A DNA stretch of 64,000 nucleotides from Pseudidiomarina aquimaris (GTDB lineage Bacteria; Pseudomonadota; Gammaproteobacteria; Enterobacterales; Alteromonadaceae): NCBI RefSeq assembly GCF_003987395.1, contig NZ_PIPT01000006.1, forward strand, positions 1 to 64,000. The letters are read 5' to 3'. The notes below the pieces were generated by a model. That model was not told the origin of the DNA. It did no database searches and was given only the letters and a program-made list of their open reading frames with translations. Position 1 is the first letter of the stretch, and the number at the start of each line of letters is the position of its first letter. A program made the translations under genes and the position numbers. Below, in pieces: positions 47,984 to 56,572 of the stretch.

Positions 47984-48140
47984 GCAAATTACCTCTTCTA
48001 ACGACCACTTACAAAAAGGGCGCACATGGTAGCGAAATTTTTTTCAATGTTCACACCATTTTCATGAAAACTGCGCTAGTCTTAAAGTTGCTAGGCACGC
48101 AAATATTATAACTAAACATTCCTGCTGCTTGAGGTTGCGC

Positions 48141-49526
48141 ATGACAGAAACGACGCCCAAATACTATCTGTTAGACACCAACATTTTACTCCACGAACCC
48201 CTCGCTTTCCTGAACTTTGAAGAACATAACGTCGTCATCCCCATGGTCGTGCTGGAAGAGCTCGACAATATTAAAGACCGTCACAAAGATGTAAGTCGCG
48301 AAGCACGCGTTGCCATTCGATCTCTCGAAGACGCTCTGAAAGATGCAAGTCCGGAAGAAATATTGGCCGGTGTGCCGTTAAGTCGTATGCAAGGCGCGCA
48401 TCATGCCGAAGGAACGTTAGCGATTTTCCCAGATTACCAATTGAAGCAAACCGATTCGGTGCTCAACTTATCTGAGAACGATCATCGTATTATTCAGGCA
48501 GCGCTTGAGCTGCAGAAAAAGCACAGCGGCACGAAAGTGGTATTGGTGACCAAAGACATCAACATGCGCCTCAAGGCCAAAGGTGCGGGTATTAAGTATG
48601 TTGAGGATTACCGTACTGACCAGCTCATTGACGACATTCGCTTCCTGTCGAAGGGCTTTGTCGAGCTCGAGGGCGACTTCTGGCAGAACGTTGGCGAGGT
48701 AACCAGCGTGCAAGAAGGCCGCGAGACTTTCCATGAGGTGGAACGTGAGGTCCTACCCACGGTGTTTCGCAACCAATATTTGATCGACGAGACAGAACAT
48801 TTCGCTGCTAAGGTCGTCGGCTATGATAAAGAACATGTGCGCCTACATGATTTAGGTTTTGAGCGCATGATGAGCTATCACGCTTGGGGCATTCATCCCA
48901 AGAATATTTATCAAGCTATGGCCATGAATGCGTTACTTGATCCAAGTATCGACCTAGTGATCCTCACTGGTCCTGCCGGTAGTGGTAAGACGCTATTGGC
49001 GCTTGCTTCGGCGCTTGAACTTGTGATTGAGCAGGGTATTTACGAGAAAATCATCGTCACCCGTAATACGCCTGAGATTGCTGAATCTATTGGTTACTTA
49101 CCCGGCACCGAAGAGGAAAAAATGGCGCCTTGGTTAGCGGCGATCACTGACTCTTTAGAGGTTTTACATAAGCATGATGAGAGTATGGATTCCAGCCTCA
49201 ACTACATCATGAATAAAGCCAACATTCAGTTTAAGTCACTAAACTTTATGCGCGGTCGAAGCATCCAGAATGCCATCGTACTGCTCGATGAGTCGCAAAA
49301 TTTAACCGCGTCGCAATTGAAGACCATTATTACCCGCTGCGGTACGGGCACCAAGATCATTTGTTCGGGTAACTTAGCGCAAATTGATAGTTACTATTTG
49401 ACCGCGGTTACCTCGGGTTTAACCTATATCGTTGAACGCTTTAAAGACTATCCGGGGAGCGCTACGGTGAACTTAAACGGAGTAGTGCGCAGTAACTTGG
49501 CGCAGTATGCCGAAGAGAATCTCTAA
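48141..49526 (+). CDS. PIN-PhoH ATPase family protein
   Basis: This 461-aa protein joins an N-terminal PIN nuclease-like domain (YLLDTNILLHEP, then DNIKDRHKDVSREAR and the acidic site LVTKDINMRLKAK) to a C-terminal PhoH ATPase (Walker A LTGPAGSGKTLLALA and Walker B VLLDESQN). This PhoH2-type arrangement is thought to be an RNA helicase with nuclease activity, but its bacterial role is unsettled. I chose the ATG at 48141 for its GAGG site; a TTG lies 12 nt upstream. It is divergent from rapA and convergent with ruvX. Confidence 0.93.
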   Translation: MTETTPKYYLLDTNILLHEPLAFLNFEEHNVVIPMVVLEELDNIKDRHKDVSREARVAIRSLEDALKDASPEEILAGVPLSRMQGAHHAEGTLAIFPDYQLKQTDSVLNLSENDHRIIQAALELQKKHSGTKVVLVTKDINMRLKAKGAGIKYVEDYRTDQLIDDIRFLSKGFVELEGDFWQNVGEVTSVQEGRETFHEVEREVLPTVFRNQYLIDETEHFAAKVVGYDKEHVRLHDLGFERMMSYHAWGIHPKNIYQAMAMNALLDPSIDLVILTGPAGSGKTLLALASALELVIEQGIYEKIIVTRNTPEIAESIGYLPGTEEEKMAPWLAAITDSLEVLHKHDESMDSSLNYIMNKANIQFKSLNFMRGRSIQNAIVLLDESQNLTASQLKTIITRCGTGTKIICSGNLAQIDSYYLTAVTSGLTYIVERFKDYPGSATVNLNGVVRSNLAQYAEENL

Positions 49527-49535
49527 CGTGACTGT

Positions 49536-49946
49536 TTATAAGTGCGAAAGATAGTCTTCGAGAATTAACTGCGCAGCAGCGCTATCAATCTTATCTTTAC
49601 TTAGCTCGCGGTAACCGCCGCGAGCAAATAACTCTTCTTTGGCTGCGACTGTGGTCAAACGCTCGTCTTGTAATTCGACTGGCAAACCAAAGCGGCCATG
49701 CAAGCGGTTTGCGAATTTTCTCGCCAAATCGGTAAGTGGCTGCTCACTTCCGTCCATATTAAGTGGCAGTCCAACGACGAGTAACTTGGGTTGCCATTCG
49801 GCAATGATTTTCTCAACTTTGTGCCAGTCGGGTTGGCCATCTTTGGCTTTCAGCGCCGGTAAAGGCGACGCTGTGCCGGTAATGGTTTGCCCGACAGCGA
49901 CGCCAATATTATGGGTACCAAAATCAAAACCGAGGAGTTGGCTCAT
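49536..49946 (-). CDS. ruvX: Putative Holliday junction resolvase RuvX/YqgF
   Basis: This 136-aa RNase H-fold protein acts in 16S rRNA 5' maturation and possibly junction resolution. It starts with [15 protein letters not shown] and shows [28 protein letters not shown] and [18 protein letters not shown] chose the ATG at 49946 because it forms an ATGA overlap with yqgE; the frame is open further upstream, inside yqgE. Confidence 0.95.
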   Translation of the reverse strand: MSQLLGFDFGTHNIGVAVGQTITGTASPLPALKAKDGQPDWHKVEKIIAEWQPKLLVVGLPLNMDGSEQPLTDLARKFANRLHGRFGLPVELQDERLTTVAAKEELFARGGYRELSKDKIDSAAAQLILEDYLSHL

Positions 49947-50509
49947 GCGTGTCCCGCACCTGGGCCCAGTTGCCAAGCATGGAAGCCGAGCTTCTCGGTA
50001 GCCCGCTGCCATCTTTCGTTACTTGGCGTATGAAAAAGAATGTCGGGATCTGCAGGAATGGTTAGCCAACTATTTTCCGCGAGTTCACGCTCGAGCTGTC
50101 CCGCTTCCCAACCAGCATAGCCTAACGTCAGAATAAAGTTTTCCGGCGCCTGGTCACGCCCCATGGCCTCAAGAATATCCTTCGAAGTCGTGATCATGAT
50201 GTCGTCGCTGATATGCGCCGAGCTATTCCAATCATTACTCACGCCGTGCAATACAAAACCGCGGTCCCGCGCTAACGGGCCTCCAGCGAATACCGGCTTA
50301 TCAAACATGCTCGACTGCTCCGGTACAACAATTTCCAGCTGCTCCAGAACCTTCGCCACATTCAACTCAATCGGTTGATTGATCACGAGGCCCATGGCTC
50401 CTTCTGCGTTATGTTCACAGATATAGGTCACGGACCGATGGAAAAACGGGTCTTCCATATCGGGCATGGCGATTAGAAAATGATTCTGTAAATTTGTGAG
50501 TGCTTCCAT
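49943..50509 (-). CDS. yqgE: UPF0301/AlgH family protein YqgE
   Basis: This 188-aa protein of the UPF0301 family is recognised by [47 protein letters not shown] and [18 protein letters not shown]. The structural fold is known but no activity is firmly established. It keeps the gshB-yqgE-ruvX order of E. coli and is coupled to ruvX by ATGA. Confidence 0.95.
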   Translation of the reverse strand: MEALTNLQNHFLIAMPDMEDPFFHRSVTYICEHNAEGAMGLVINQPIELNVAKVLEQLEIVVPEQSSMFDKPVFAGGPLARDRGFVLHGVSNDWNSSAHISDDIMITTSKDILEAMGRDQAPENFILTLGYAGWEAGQLERELAENSWLTIPADPDILFHTPSNERWQRATEKLGFHAWQLGPGAGHA

Positions 50510-50540
50510 AAACCTCGTAGCCCTTTTGCGCTGTTATGCT

Positions 50541-51485
50541 TTATGCATTGATGCGCGCTTCAATAGCGGCAAAAAGCTGCCCAGCGATATTGATATCATA
50601 TGCGGCCTCAATCTCGCGCATACAAGTAGGGCTCGTCACATTTATCTCGGTAATACGATCGCCAATCACATCAAGCCCCACTAACAATAAGCCGCGGCGC
50701 TTCAGTTCCGGCCCAACCCGTCGTGCGAGTTCCCAGTCACTATCACTCAATGGCTGTGGACGGCCACTACCGCCCGCAGCTAGGTTACCCCGGGTTTCAC
50801 CTGCCGATGGTACGCGAGCCAGAGAGTAGGGCATCGGTTCGCCGTCGATGATTAAAATACGTTTGTCACCGTCTTTAATTTCCGGCATGTAGCGTTGGAT
50901 CATCGCGTATCGTGCGCCATGATCAGTGAGTGTTTCAATAATAACGCCCAGGTTATTGCCATCGGGCCCAACGCGGAAAATCGATGCGCCACCCATACCA
51001 TCAAGGGGCTTCAAAATAATATCCTGGTGCTCTTGGTGAAACGCACGAATCTGCTCGGCACGGCGGGTGACAATCGTCGGCGGTGTTAAATCAGCAAACC
51101 AAGCGGTAAAGAGCTTTTCGTTACAGTCGCGCAAACTCTGTGGTTTGTTGACGACCAGCGCCCCCGCTTGTTCGGCAAGTTCGAGCATATAGGTGGCGTA
51201 GACATACTCGGTATCAAAAGGTGGGTCTTTACGCATCATGACCACATCGAAATCCGCGAGCGGCTGTTCAACGCTGTCGCCCAACTGATAGAAGTTTTCT
51301 TTTTGGTCGACAACTTTGACCGGACGACTCCGTGCCATTGGCTTGCCTTGCACCAAGGACAGGTCGTGCATTTCTAAATAATGACACTCATAGCCACGCG
51401 CTTGGGCTTCGAGTAGCAAGCGGAAGCTCGTATCCTTGTAGGTTTTTACGGTAGCGATTGGATCCATAATCATTGCTAACTTCAT
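50541..51485 (-). CDS. gshB: Glutathione synthetase
   Basis: GshB (314 aa) adds glycine to gamma-glutamylcysteine using ATP. It has the ATP-grasp elements LKPLDGMGGASIFRVG, QRYMPEIKDGDKRIL, the glycine-rich RGNLAAGGSGRPQPL loop and LVGLDVIGDRITEINVTSPTC. It begins with LAMIMDPIATVKTYKDTSF. AGGAG precedes the ATG. It lies between rsmE and yqgE, as in E. coli. Confidence 0.97.
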   Translation of the reverse strand: MKLAMIMDPIATVKTYKDTSFRLLLEAQARGYECHYLEMHDLSLVQGKPMARSRPVKVVDQKENFYQLGDSVEQPLADFDVVMMRKDPPFDTEYVYATYMLELAEQAGALVVNKPQSLRDCNEKLFTAWFADLTPPTIVTRRAEQIRAFHQEHQDIILKPLDGMGGASIFRVGPDGNNLGVIIETLTDHGARYAMIQRYMPEIKDGDKRILIIDGEPMPYSLARVPSAGETRGNLAAGGSGRPQPLSDSDWELARRVGPELKRRGLLLVGLDVIGDRITEINVTSPTCMREIEAAYDINIAGQLFAAIEARINA

Positions 51486-51505
51486 GGCTCGAACTCCTGC
51501 TTAAA

Positions 51506-52282
51506 TTAATTGCCACTGCCGGCGAGATCGCCGAATTGATATTGCACTACTGATAACGCGGTGAGTGCTGCTGTTTCTGTTCGTAAAACGCGTGGGCCAA
51601 GTTGCACGGGTTGAAAATCGGCAGTTGCCGCCGCGGCAACTTCTGTGTCTGTTAACCCACCTTCTGGGCCCACCAGCAATTGAATTTGCTGATTGATGAC
51701 CTGCTGCTCACGCAACGCTTTCGTGGCCTGCGGGTCGAGCGTGAGGCGCAAAGCTGGAGGTAAATTCGCCAACCATTGCGGCAACGTAACCGGCATCTGT
51801 ACTTCAGGTACGAAAGCGCGGCCGCTTTGTTCACACGCGCTGACCACGATTTTCTGCCATTGCAGACGCTTCTTCTCGAGCCGTTCACCACTAAGTTTGA
51901 CGCCACAGCGCTCGGTAAATAGTGGCGTTATACTATGCACCCCAAGCTCTACGGATTTTTGCAGTACAAAGTCCATACGGTCGCCGCGCGAGATGCCTTG
52001 CCCTAAGTGAATCTTAACTGGTGATTCGCTGTTATTAAGCTGGATACCAGTGATACGGACTTCTACGTTCTTTTTACTGGCACTAACAATCTCGGCACTG
52101 TAATCATAGCCGTCACCGGTAAAGACTTGCAGCGCTTGACCCGCACTCATACGCAATACGCGGCCGACATGATTAGCGGCTTCGTCGTCTAAAGCGAACA
52201 CTTGGCCCTCTGCTAAGCTGGGTTGTTCACTATTTTCCGGTAAAGGCTGAAGCAAAGGGTGATAAATTCGCGGTACTCGCAT
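51506..52282 (-). CDS. rsmE: 16S rRNA m3U1498 methyltransferase
   Basis: RsmE (258 aa) is a SPOUT methyltransferase acting on U1498 of 16S rRNA. A PUA-like N-terminal domain includes NHVGRVLRMSAGQALQVFTGDG. The SPOUT core has QKSVELGVHSITPLFTERC, KIVVSACEQSGRAFVPEV and LLVGPEGGLTDTEV, with LGPRVLRTETA at the end. It is the first gene of the rsmE-gshB-yqgE-ruvX group. Confidence 0.96.
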   Translation of the reverse strand: MRVPRIYHPLLQPLPENSEQPSLAEGQVFALDDEAANHVGRVLRMSAGQALQVFTGDGYDYSAEIVSASKKNVEVRITGIQLNNSESPVKIHLGQGISRGDRMDFVLQKSVELGVHSITPLFTERCGVKLSGERLEKKRLQWQKIVVSACEQSGRAFVPEVQMPVTLPQWLANLPPALRLTLDPQATKALREQQVINQQIQLLVGPEGGLTDTEVAAAATADFQPVQLGPRVLRTETAALTALSVVQYQFGDLAGSGN

Positions 52283-52333
52283 AACATGGTCCTAATTAAC
52301 TAACGTCATCATCTTATCAGAAGGAAACCCAAC

Positions 52334-54181
52334 ATGGCGACAACGTACAACCTAAAACCATGGGCGTTAGCGGCAACACTCGTAGCCGCCGCCACAACGC
52401 AAAGCGCGTTGGCGGAAGACGCGCATAGTTATGCTCAGTTACAGGAAGTGGCAACGCCACATCTTGAGCTCGATTTAACCGTCGACTTTGAAGCCAAGCA
52501 ATTACGTGGTACCGCAACGTATGACTTGGTACGTCACGGTGATGCCACAGAAGTGCATATGGACACCCGCGAACTGACAATCAGTAAAGCGGAGATTTGG
52601 CAGGACAACGCTTGGCAGGAAACGCAATTTACCCTAGCGGAACCGCACGAAACCCTCGGCCAAGAGCTCACTGTTAGTATCGGCGAAGAGAGCGATAAGG
52701 TGCGTATTCATTATCACACGGCACCGACCGCCAGTGGTCTGCAGTGGTTGACACCAGAGCAAACCAAGAGTGGCAAGTTTCCATTCATGTTCAGTCAGTC
52801 ACAGCCAATCCATGCGCGCAGCTGGATCCCTATTCAGGATACACCTGCACTGCGGCTTACTTATGACGCAACCTTGCGCACGCCAGTAGGTATGCTTGCG
52901 GTCATGAGTGCTGACAACGAGCTCGATGCTGAACTTGATGGCAATTACTCGTTTAGCATGCCACAGCCGATTCCACCTTATTTGATTGCCATCGCCGCTG
53001 GTGAGCTGGTGGTAAAAGAAATCAGCGACAACGTGGCGGTATTTGCCGAACCTTACATCGTTGATGATGCCGCCTGGGAGTGGGCTGATACCCCGGCGAT
53101 GATCACTGCGACAGAAGAAATGTATGGTCCTTATCGCTGGGATCGTTATGACTTGCTGGTACTACCGCCGAGCTTCCCATTTGGCGGCATGGAAAACCCA
53201 CGTTTGTCGTTCATTACACCGACCGTGGTCTCCGGCGACCGCACGCTGATCAATTTGATTGCGCACGAGCTGGCGCACTCGTGGTCGGGTAACCTAGTGA
53301 CCAACGCCAGCTGGCGCGATTTGTGGCTGAATGAAGGTTTCACTAGCTACGTTGAAAACCGCATCATGGAAGCCCTCTTTGGCGAACGTCGTGCGCAAAT
53401 GGAACTGGCGCTTGGCTATCAAGACCTACTCGAGAATATGGAGCGCTTAGCACCTAAGGATACTGTGCTGAATATTGAGCTTGGTACACGGCATCCGGAT
53501 GATGTGTTCTCGCAAGTTCCCTATGTGAAAGGGCAGTTGTTCTTGGTGTATTTGGAGAACAAATTTGGTCGCGAGACGTTTGATAACTTCTTGCGTCAAT
53601 ATTTTGACGACTTTGCCTTCCAAAGTATTTCGACTGCTGAATTCAAAGAGTATTTGGCACGTAACTTGTTAGCCAAAAATCCAGGCGTAGTATCGATGGA
53701 TAAAGTGAACGAGTGGATTCACCAACCAGGGCTACCGGAAGATGCGCCAAAACCTACCTCGAATGCCTTTGCCGAAGTAGAGAAGCAAATGCAACGTTGG
53801 CTCAAAGGCGGTCAACTTAAAACCGAAGACTGGACGACCCATGAGTGGTTGCATTTCATTAATAACCTGCCGCTCGATATCTCTAGCGTCAACATGCGCC
53901 GCTTAGACGAACAGTTCAACCTGACCCAGAGTAAGAATGCTGAAATCGCTCACGCTTGGTTAAAATTGTCGATTGTAAAAGACTATGAACCAGCGCGGGA
54001 TCGTTTGCGTAACTACTTGCTGACGATCGGTCGTAATAAACTGGTCAGCCCGCTTTATCGTGAATTGGCGAAGAGCCCAGAAAACCTGAAATGGGCACGA
54101 GAAATTTACCAGCAGGCAAAGCCTGGCTACCACCCACTGACACAAACAGTGAATGAAGCCTTGCTTTATCCGCAACCGTAA
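52334..54181 (+). CDS. Exported M1-family zinc aminopeptidase
   Basis: This 615-aa gluzincin has a signal peptide (hydrophobic core WALAATLVAAATTQSALA) and so probably works in the periplasm or outside the cell. The exopeptidase motif reads GGMENPRLSF, the zinc motif HELAHSWSGNLV and the second Glu NEGFTSYVE. The C-terminal helical domain and overall size match leukotriene-A4-hydrolase-like aminopeptidases such as the cold-active enzyme of Colwellia. AAGGAAACCCAAC precedes the ATG. The dehydrogenase gene follows 13 nt later and may share the transcript. Confidence 0.93.
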   Translation: MATTYNLKPWALAATLVAAATTQSALAEDAHSYAQLQEVATPHLELDLTVDFEAKQLRGTATYDLVRHGDATEVHMDTRELTISKAEIWQDNAWQETQFTLAEPHETLGQELTVSIGEESDKVRIHYHTAPTASGLQWLTPEQTKSGKFPFMFSQSQPIHARSWIPIQDTPALRLTYDATLRTPVGMLAVMSADNELDAELDGNYSFSMPQPIPPYLIAIAAGELVVKEISDNVAVFAEPYIVDDAAWEWADTPAMITATEEMYGPYRWDRYDLLVLPPSFPFGGMENPRLSFITPTVVSGDRTLINLIAHELAHSWSGNLVTNASWRDLWLNEGFTSYVENRIMEALFGERRAQMELALGYQDLLENMERLAPKDTVLNIELGTRHPDDVFSQVPYVKGQLFLVYLENKFGRETFDNFLRQYFDDFAFQSISTAEFKEYLARNLLAKNPGVVSMDKVNEWIHQPGLPEDAPKPTSNAFAEVEKQMQRWLKGGQLKTEDWTTHEWLHFINNLPLDISSVNMRRLDEQFNLTQSKNAEIAHAWLKLSIVKDYEPARDRLRNYLLTIGRNKLVSPLYRELAKSPENLKWAREIYQQAKPGYHPLTQTVNEALLYPQP

Positions 54182-54194
54182 TAAGGAGTACAAC

Positions 54195-55250
54195 ATGCCA
54201 CAAGCTATAGGCTATGCAGCACAAGCTGCCGATAAAGATCTTGATTACTTTGAGTTTGAACGTCGCGACCCAACGGCCGAAGATGTAGAAATTGAAATTG
54301 CCTACTGTGGTGTTTGTCACTCTGACTTACACCAAGCACGCAACGAGTGGGGCGGCACCGTATTTCCATGTGTGCCAGGCCACGAAATTGTTGGCAAAGT
54401 TACCCGTGTTGGCGACAAAGTCGCAAAGTTTAAGGTCGGTGATACAGTCGGTGTGGGCTGTATGGTTGATTCGTGCGGCCATTGCCACAGCTGTGATGAA
54501 GGCCACGAGCAATACTGTGAGAATGGTTTTGTCGCTACCTACAACGGTGAAGACAAGCACTTAGGTGGCGTCACTTTTGGTGGTTATTCAAACCGCATCA
54601 CCGTTAAAGAAGGCTTTGTTCTGAAGGTTTCTGATGAACTCGAGTTAGCTGGGGTAGCACCGTTGTTGTGTGCCGGTATTACGACTTACTCACCGTTACG
54701 CCACTGGGGCGTAAGCAAAGGCCACAAAGTCGGTGTCGTTGGTTTGGGCGGACTTGGCCATATGGCAGTGAAATTGGCCGCAGCCATGGGTGCGGAAGTA
54801 GTGCTATTCACCACCTCACCGGGTAAGGTCGAAGACGGCAAGCGCTTAGGTGCTGATCATGTCGTAATTTCAAAAGATGAAGAGCAAATGCAGGCGTGGA
54901 CCAACAAGCTCGACTTCATCCTCAACACTGTTGCTGCACCGCACGACCTCGATGCTTATTTATCGCTGTTGCGCCTCAATGGCACAATGTGCCTAGTTGG
55001 CGTTCCAGCTGAGCATCATCCATCACCCGCCGTCTTTAATTTGATTTCGAAGCGTCGCAGCTTAGCGGGCTCATTGATTGGTGGCATCGCTGAAACCCAG
55101 GAAATGCTGGACTTCTGTGCCGAGCATGGCATCACCTCCGATATTGAAATGATTGCCATGGACGACATCAATGAAGCCTACGAACGGATGCTGAAAAGTG
55201 ACGTGAAGTATCGCTTTGTAATTGATATGGCGACGCTAAAACAGAAATAA
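54195..55250 (+). CDS. Zinc-dependent NAD(P) alcohol dehydrogenase (YahK/CAD type)
   Basis: This 351-aa medium-chain dehydrogenase has catalytic zinc ligands in YCGVCHSD and PGHEIVGKV, structural-zinc cysteines in CGHCHSCDEGHEQYC and a Rossmann loop GLGGLGHMAVKL. It belongs to the cinnamyl-alcohol-dehydrogenase-like group (YahK/AdhC), which reduces aldehydes with NADPH. The substrate is not evident. AAGGAGTACAAC precedes the ATG at 54195; the frame opens 14 codons earlier inside the preceding gene. Confidence 0.92.
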   Translation: MPQAIGYAAQAADKDLDYFEFERRDPTAEDVEIEIAYCGVCHSDLHQARNEWGGTVFPCVPGHEIVGKVTRVGDKVAKFKVGDTVGVGCMVDSCGHCHSCDEGHEQYCENGFVATYNGEDKHLGGVTFGGYSNRITVKEGFVLKVSDELELAGVAPLLCAGITTYSPLRHWGVSKGHKVGVVGLGGLGHMAVKLAAAMGAEVVLFTTSPGKVEDGKRLGADHVVISKDEEQMQAWTNKLDFILNTVAAPHDLDAYLSLLRLNGTMCLVGVPAEHHPSPAVFNLISKRRSLAGSLIGGIAETQEMLDFCAEHGITSDIEMIAMDDINEAYERMLKSDVKYRFVIDMATLKQK

Positions 55251-55266
55251 AGACTTTTAGACGTCT
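55251..55266 (+). promoter_or_regulatory. Tandem MetJ-like met boxes upstream of metK
   Basis: AGACTTTT (55251-55258) and a perfect AGACGTCT (55259-55266) are adjacent 8-bp met boxes, scoring 6/8 and 8/8 against the MetJ consensus. The second lies in a 14-bp palindrome (55256-55269). A possible metK promoter follows: TGGAAA (55272-55277), 17 bp, then TAAACT (55295-55300). metK belongs to the MetJ regulon in E. coli. Confidence 0.6.
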
Positions 55267-55278
55267 AAATGTGGAAAG

Positions 55279-55314
55279 TTGGGCGTGGTTTCGATAAACT
55301 ACGCCCAATTTTTT
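55279..55314 (+). terminator. Intrinsic terminator after the alcohol dehydrogenase gene
   Basis: TTGGGCGTGGTTT (55279-55291) pairs with AAACTACGCCCAA (55296-55308), with one G-U pair, around a 4-nt loop, and six Ts follow. It lies only 30 nt before metK, so the metK promoter probably overlaps it. Confidence 0.8.
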
Positions 55315-55343
55315 AGGCTTGAAACAAGTTGAGATAAAACACT

Positions 55344-56492
55344 ATGGCGAAGCACCTTTTTACTTCTGAGTCAGTATCAGAGGGACATCCAGATAAAATT
55401 GCCGATCAGATTTCAGATGCGGTACTCGATGCGATCCTTACGCAAGATCCTCGCGCTCGCGTCGCCTGCGAAACCTACGTCAAAACCGGTATGGTTCTCG
55501 TTGGTGGTGAAGTATCGACCAAAGCTTGGGTCGATATCGAAGAGCTGGCGCGCAATACCGTTCGTGATATTGGTTACACCCATTCCGATATGGGATTTGA
55601 CGGTGCTTCGTGTGCAGTATTGAATGCCATCGGCAAACAATCGATGGATATTAATCAAGGTGTGGATCGCGCTTCGTTAGAAGAGCAAGGGGCCGGTGAC
55701 CAAGGTTTGATGTTTGGCTACGCCTCTAACGAAACCGATGTGCTGATGCCAGCCCCGATTACTTATGCGCACCGACTGATGCAGCGCCAAGCTGAAGTGC
55801 GTAAAAACGGCACCTTGCCGTGGTTGCGTCCCGACGCGAAAAGCCAATTGACCTTTGTTTATGAAGATGGCAAACCGGTCGCAATTGATACCGTGGTGTT
55901 GTCAACGCAACATGCGGAAGGGATTAGTCAGGCTGATTTACGTGAAGCGGTGATTGAAACAATTATCAAACCTGTGCTGCCAGAAGAATGGTTCCCAGCG
56001 AAGCAAGAGCGTATCTTTATTAATCCAACCGGCAAATTTGTCATTGGTGGACCGATGGGCGATTGCGGTCTAACAGGACGTAAGATCATCGTTGATACCT
56101 ATGGCGGCATGGCACGTCACGGCGGTGGCGCTTTCTCAGGTAAAGATCCATCGAAAGTCGACCGCAGTGCCGCTTATGCGGCGCGTTATGTGGCGAAGAA
56201 CCTCGTGGCTGCGGGCCTTGCTGAGCGTTGTGAAATTCAAGTTTCTTATGCAATTGGCGTGGCTGAGCCAACGTCGATCAGCATCGAAACCTTTGGCACC
56301 AGCCCTTACAGCGAAGAACAATTAATTGCCTTAGTACGCAAGCACTTTGATCTGCGCCCGTACGGCTTGATTCAAATGCTTGACCTTGAACGCCCGATTT
56401 ATCAGCAGACGGCAGCCTATGGTCACTTTGGTCGTGATGACTTCCCGTGGGAGAAAACAGACAAAGCTGAAGCCTTACGCGCTGATATCTAA
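55344..56492 (+). CDS. metK: S-adenosylmethionine synthetase
   Basis: MetK (382 aa) makes SAM from methionine and ATP. Hallmarks are [35 protein letters not shown], the P-loop-like [19 protein letters not shown] and [25 protein letters not shown]. Tandem MetJ-like boxes lie 78-93 nt upstream. The ribosome site is weak. In E. coli metK also lies near rsmE-gshB and tkt. Confidence 0.98.
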   Translation: MAKHLFTSESVSEGHPDKIADQISDAVLDAILTQDPRARVACETYVKTGMVLVGGEVSTKAWVDIEELARNTVRDIGYTHSDMGFDGASCAVLNAIGKQSMDINQGVDRASLEEQGAGDQGLMFGYASNETDVLMPAPITYAHRLMQRQAEVRKNGTLPWLRPDAKSQLTFVYEDGKPVAIDTVVLSTQHAEGISQADLREAVIETIIKPVLPEEWFPAKQERIFINPTGKFVIGGPMGDCGLTGRKIIVDTYGGMARHGGGAFSGKDPSKVDRSAAYAARYVAKNLVAAGLAERCEIQVSYAIGVAEPTSISIETFGTSPYSEEQLIALVRKHFDLRPYGLIQMLDLERPIYQQTAAYGHFGRDDFPWEKTDKAEALRADI

Positions 56493-56504
56493 TTTGCTTA
56501 GAAG

Positions 56505-56568
56505 CCCCGAATTGTGGAGAATACGCGCACCTAGTGAGCATTTTCTCAAGCAGCAATTTGGGGTTTTT
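56505..56568 (+). promoter_or_regulatory. Long stem-loop ending at the tkt start (terminator or attenuator-like)
   Basis: CCCCGAATTG (56505-56514) pairs with CAATTTGGGG (56554-56563) through one G-U pair. An inner GAGAA/TTCTC stem (56517-56521, 56543-56547) and a further GC(g)CAC/GTG(a)GC hairpin stack inside. Five Ts follow (56564-56568), and the tkt ATG is at 56573. GGGG at 56560-56563 is the only ribosome-site-like sequence before it, so the fold would mask it. Confidence 0.55.
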
Positions 56569-56572
56569 CGTT

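Noticed and set aside
55315-55343. SAM riboswitch upstream of metK
   Set aside because: The gap after the terminator is too short for any SAM riboswitch class; tandem MetJ boxes explain the control better.
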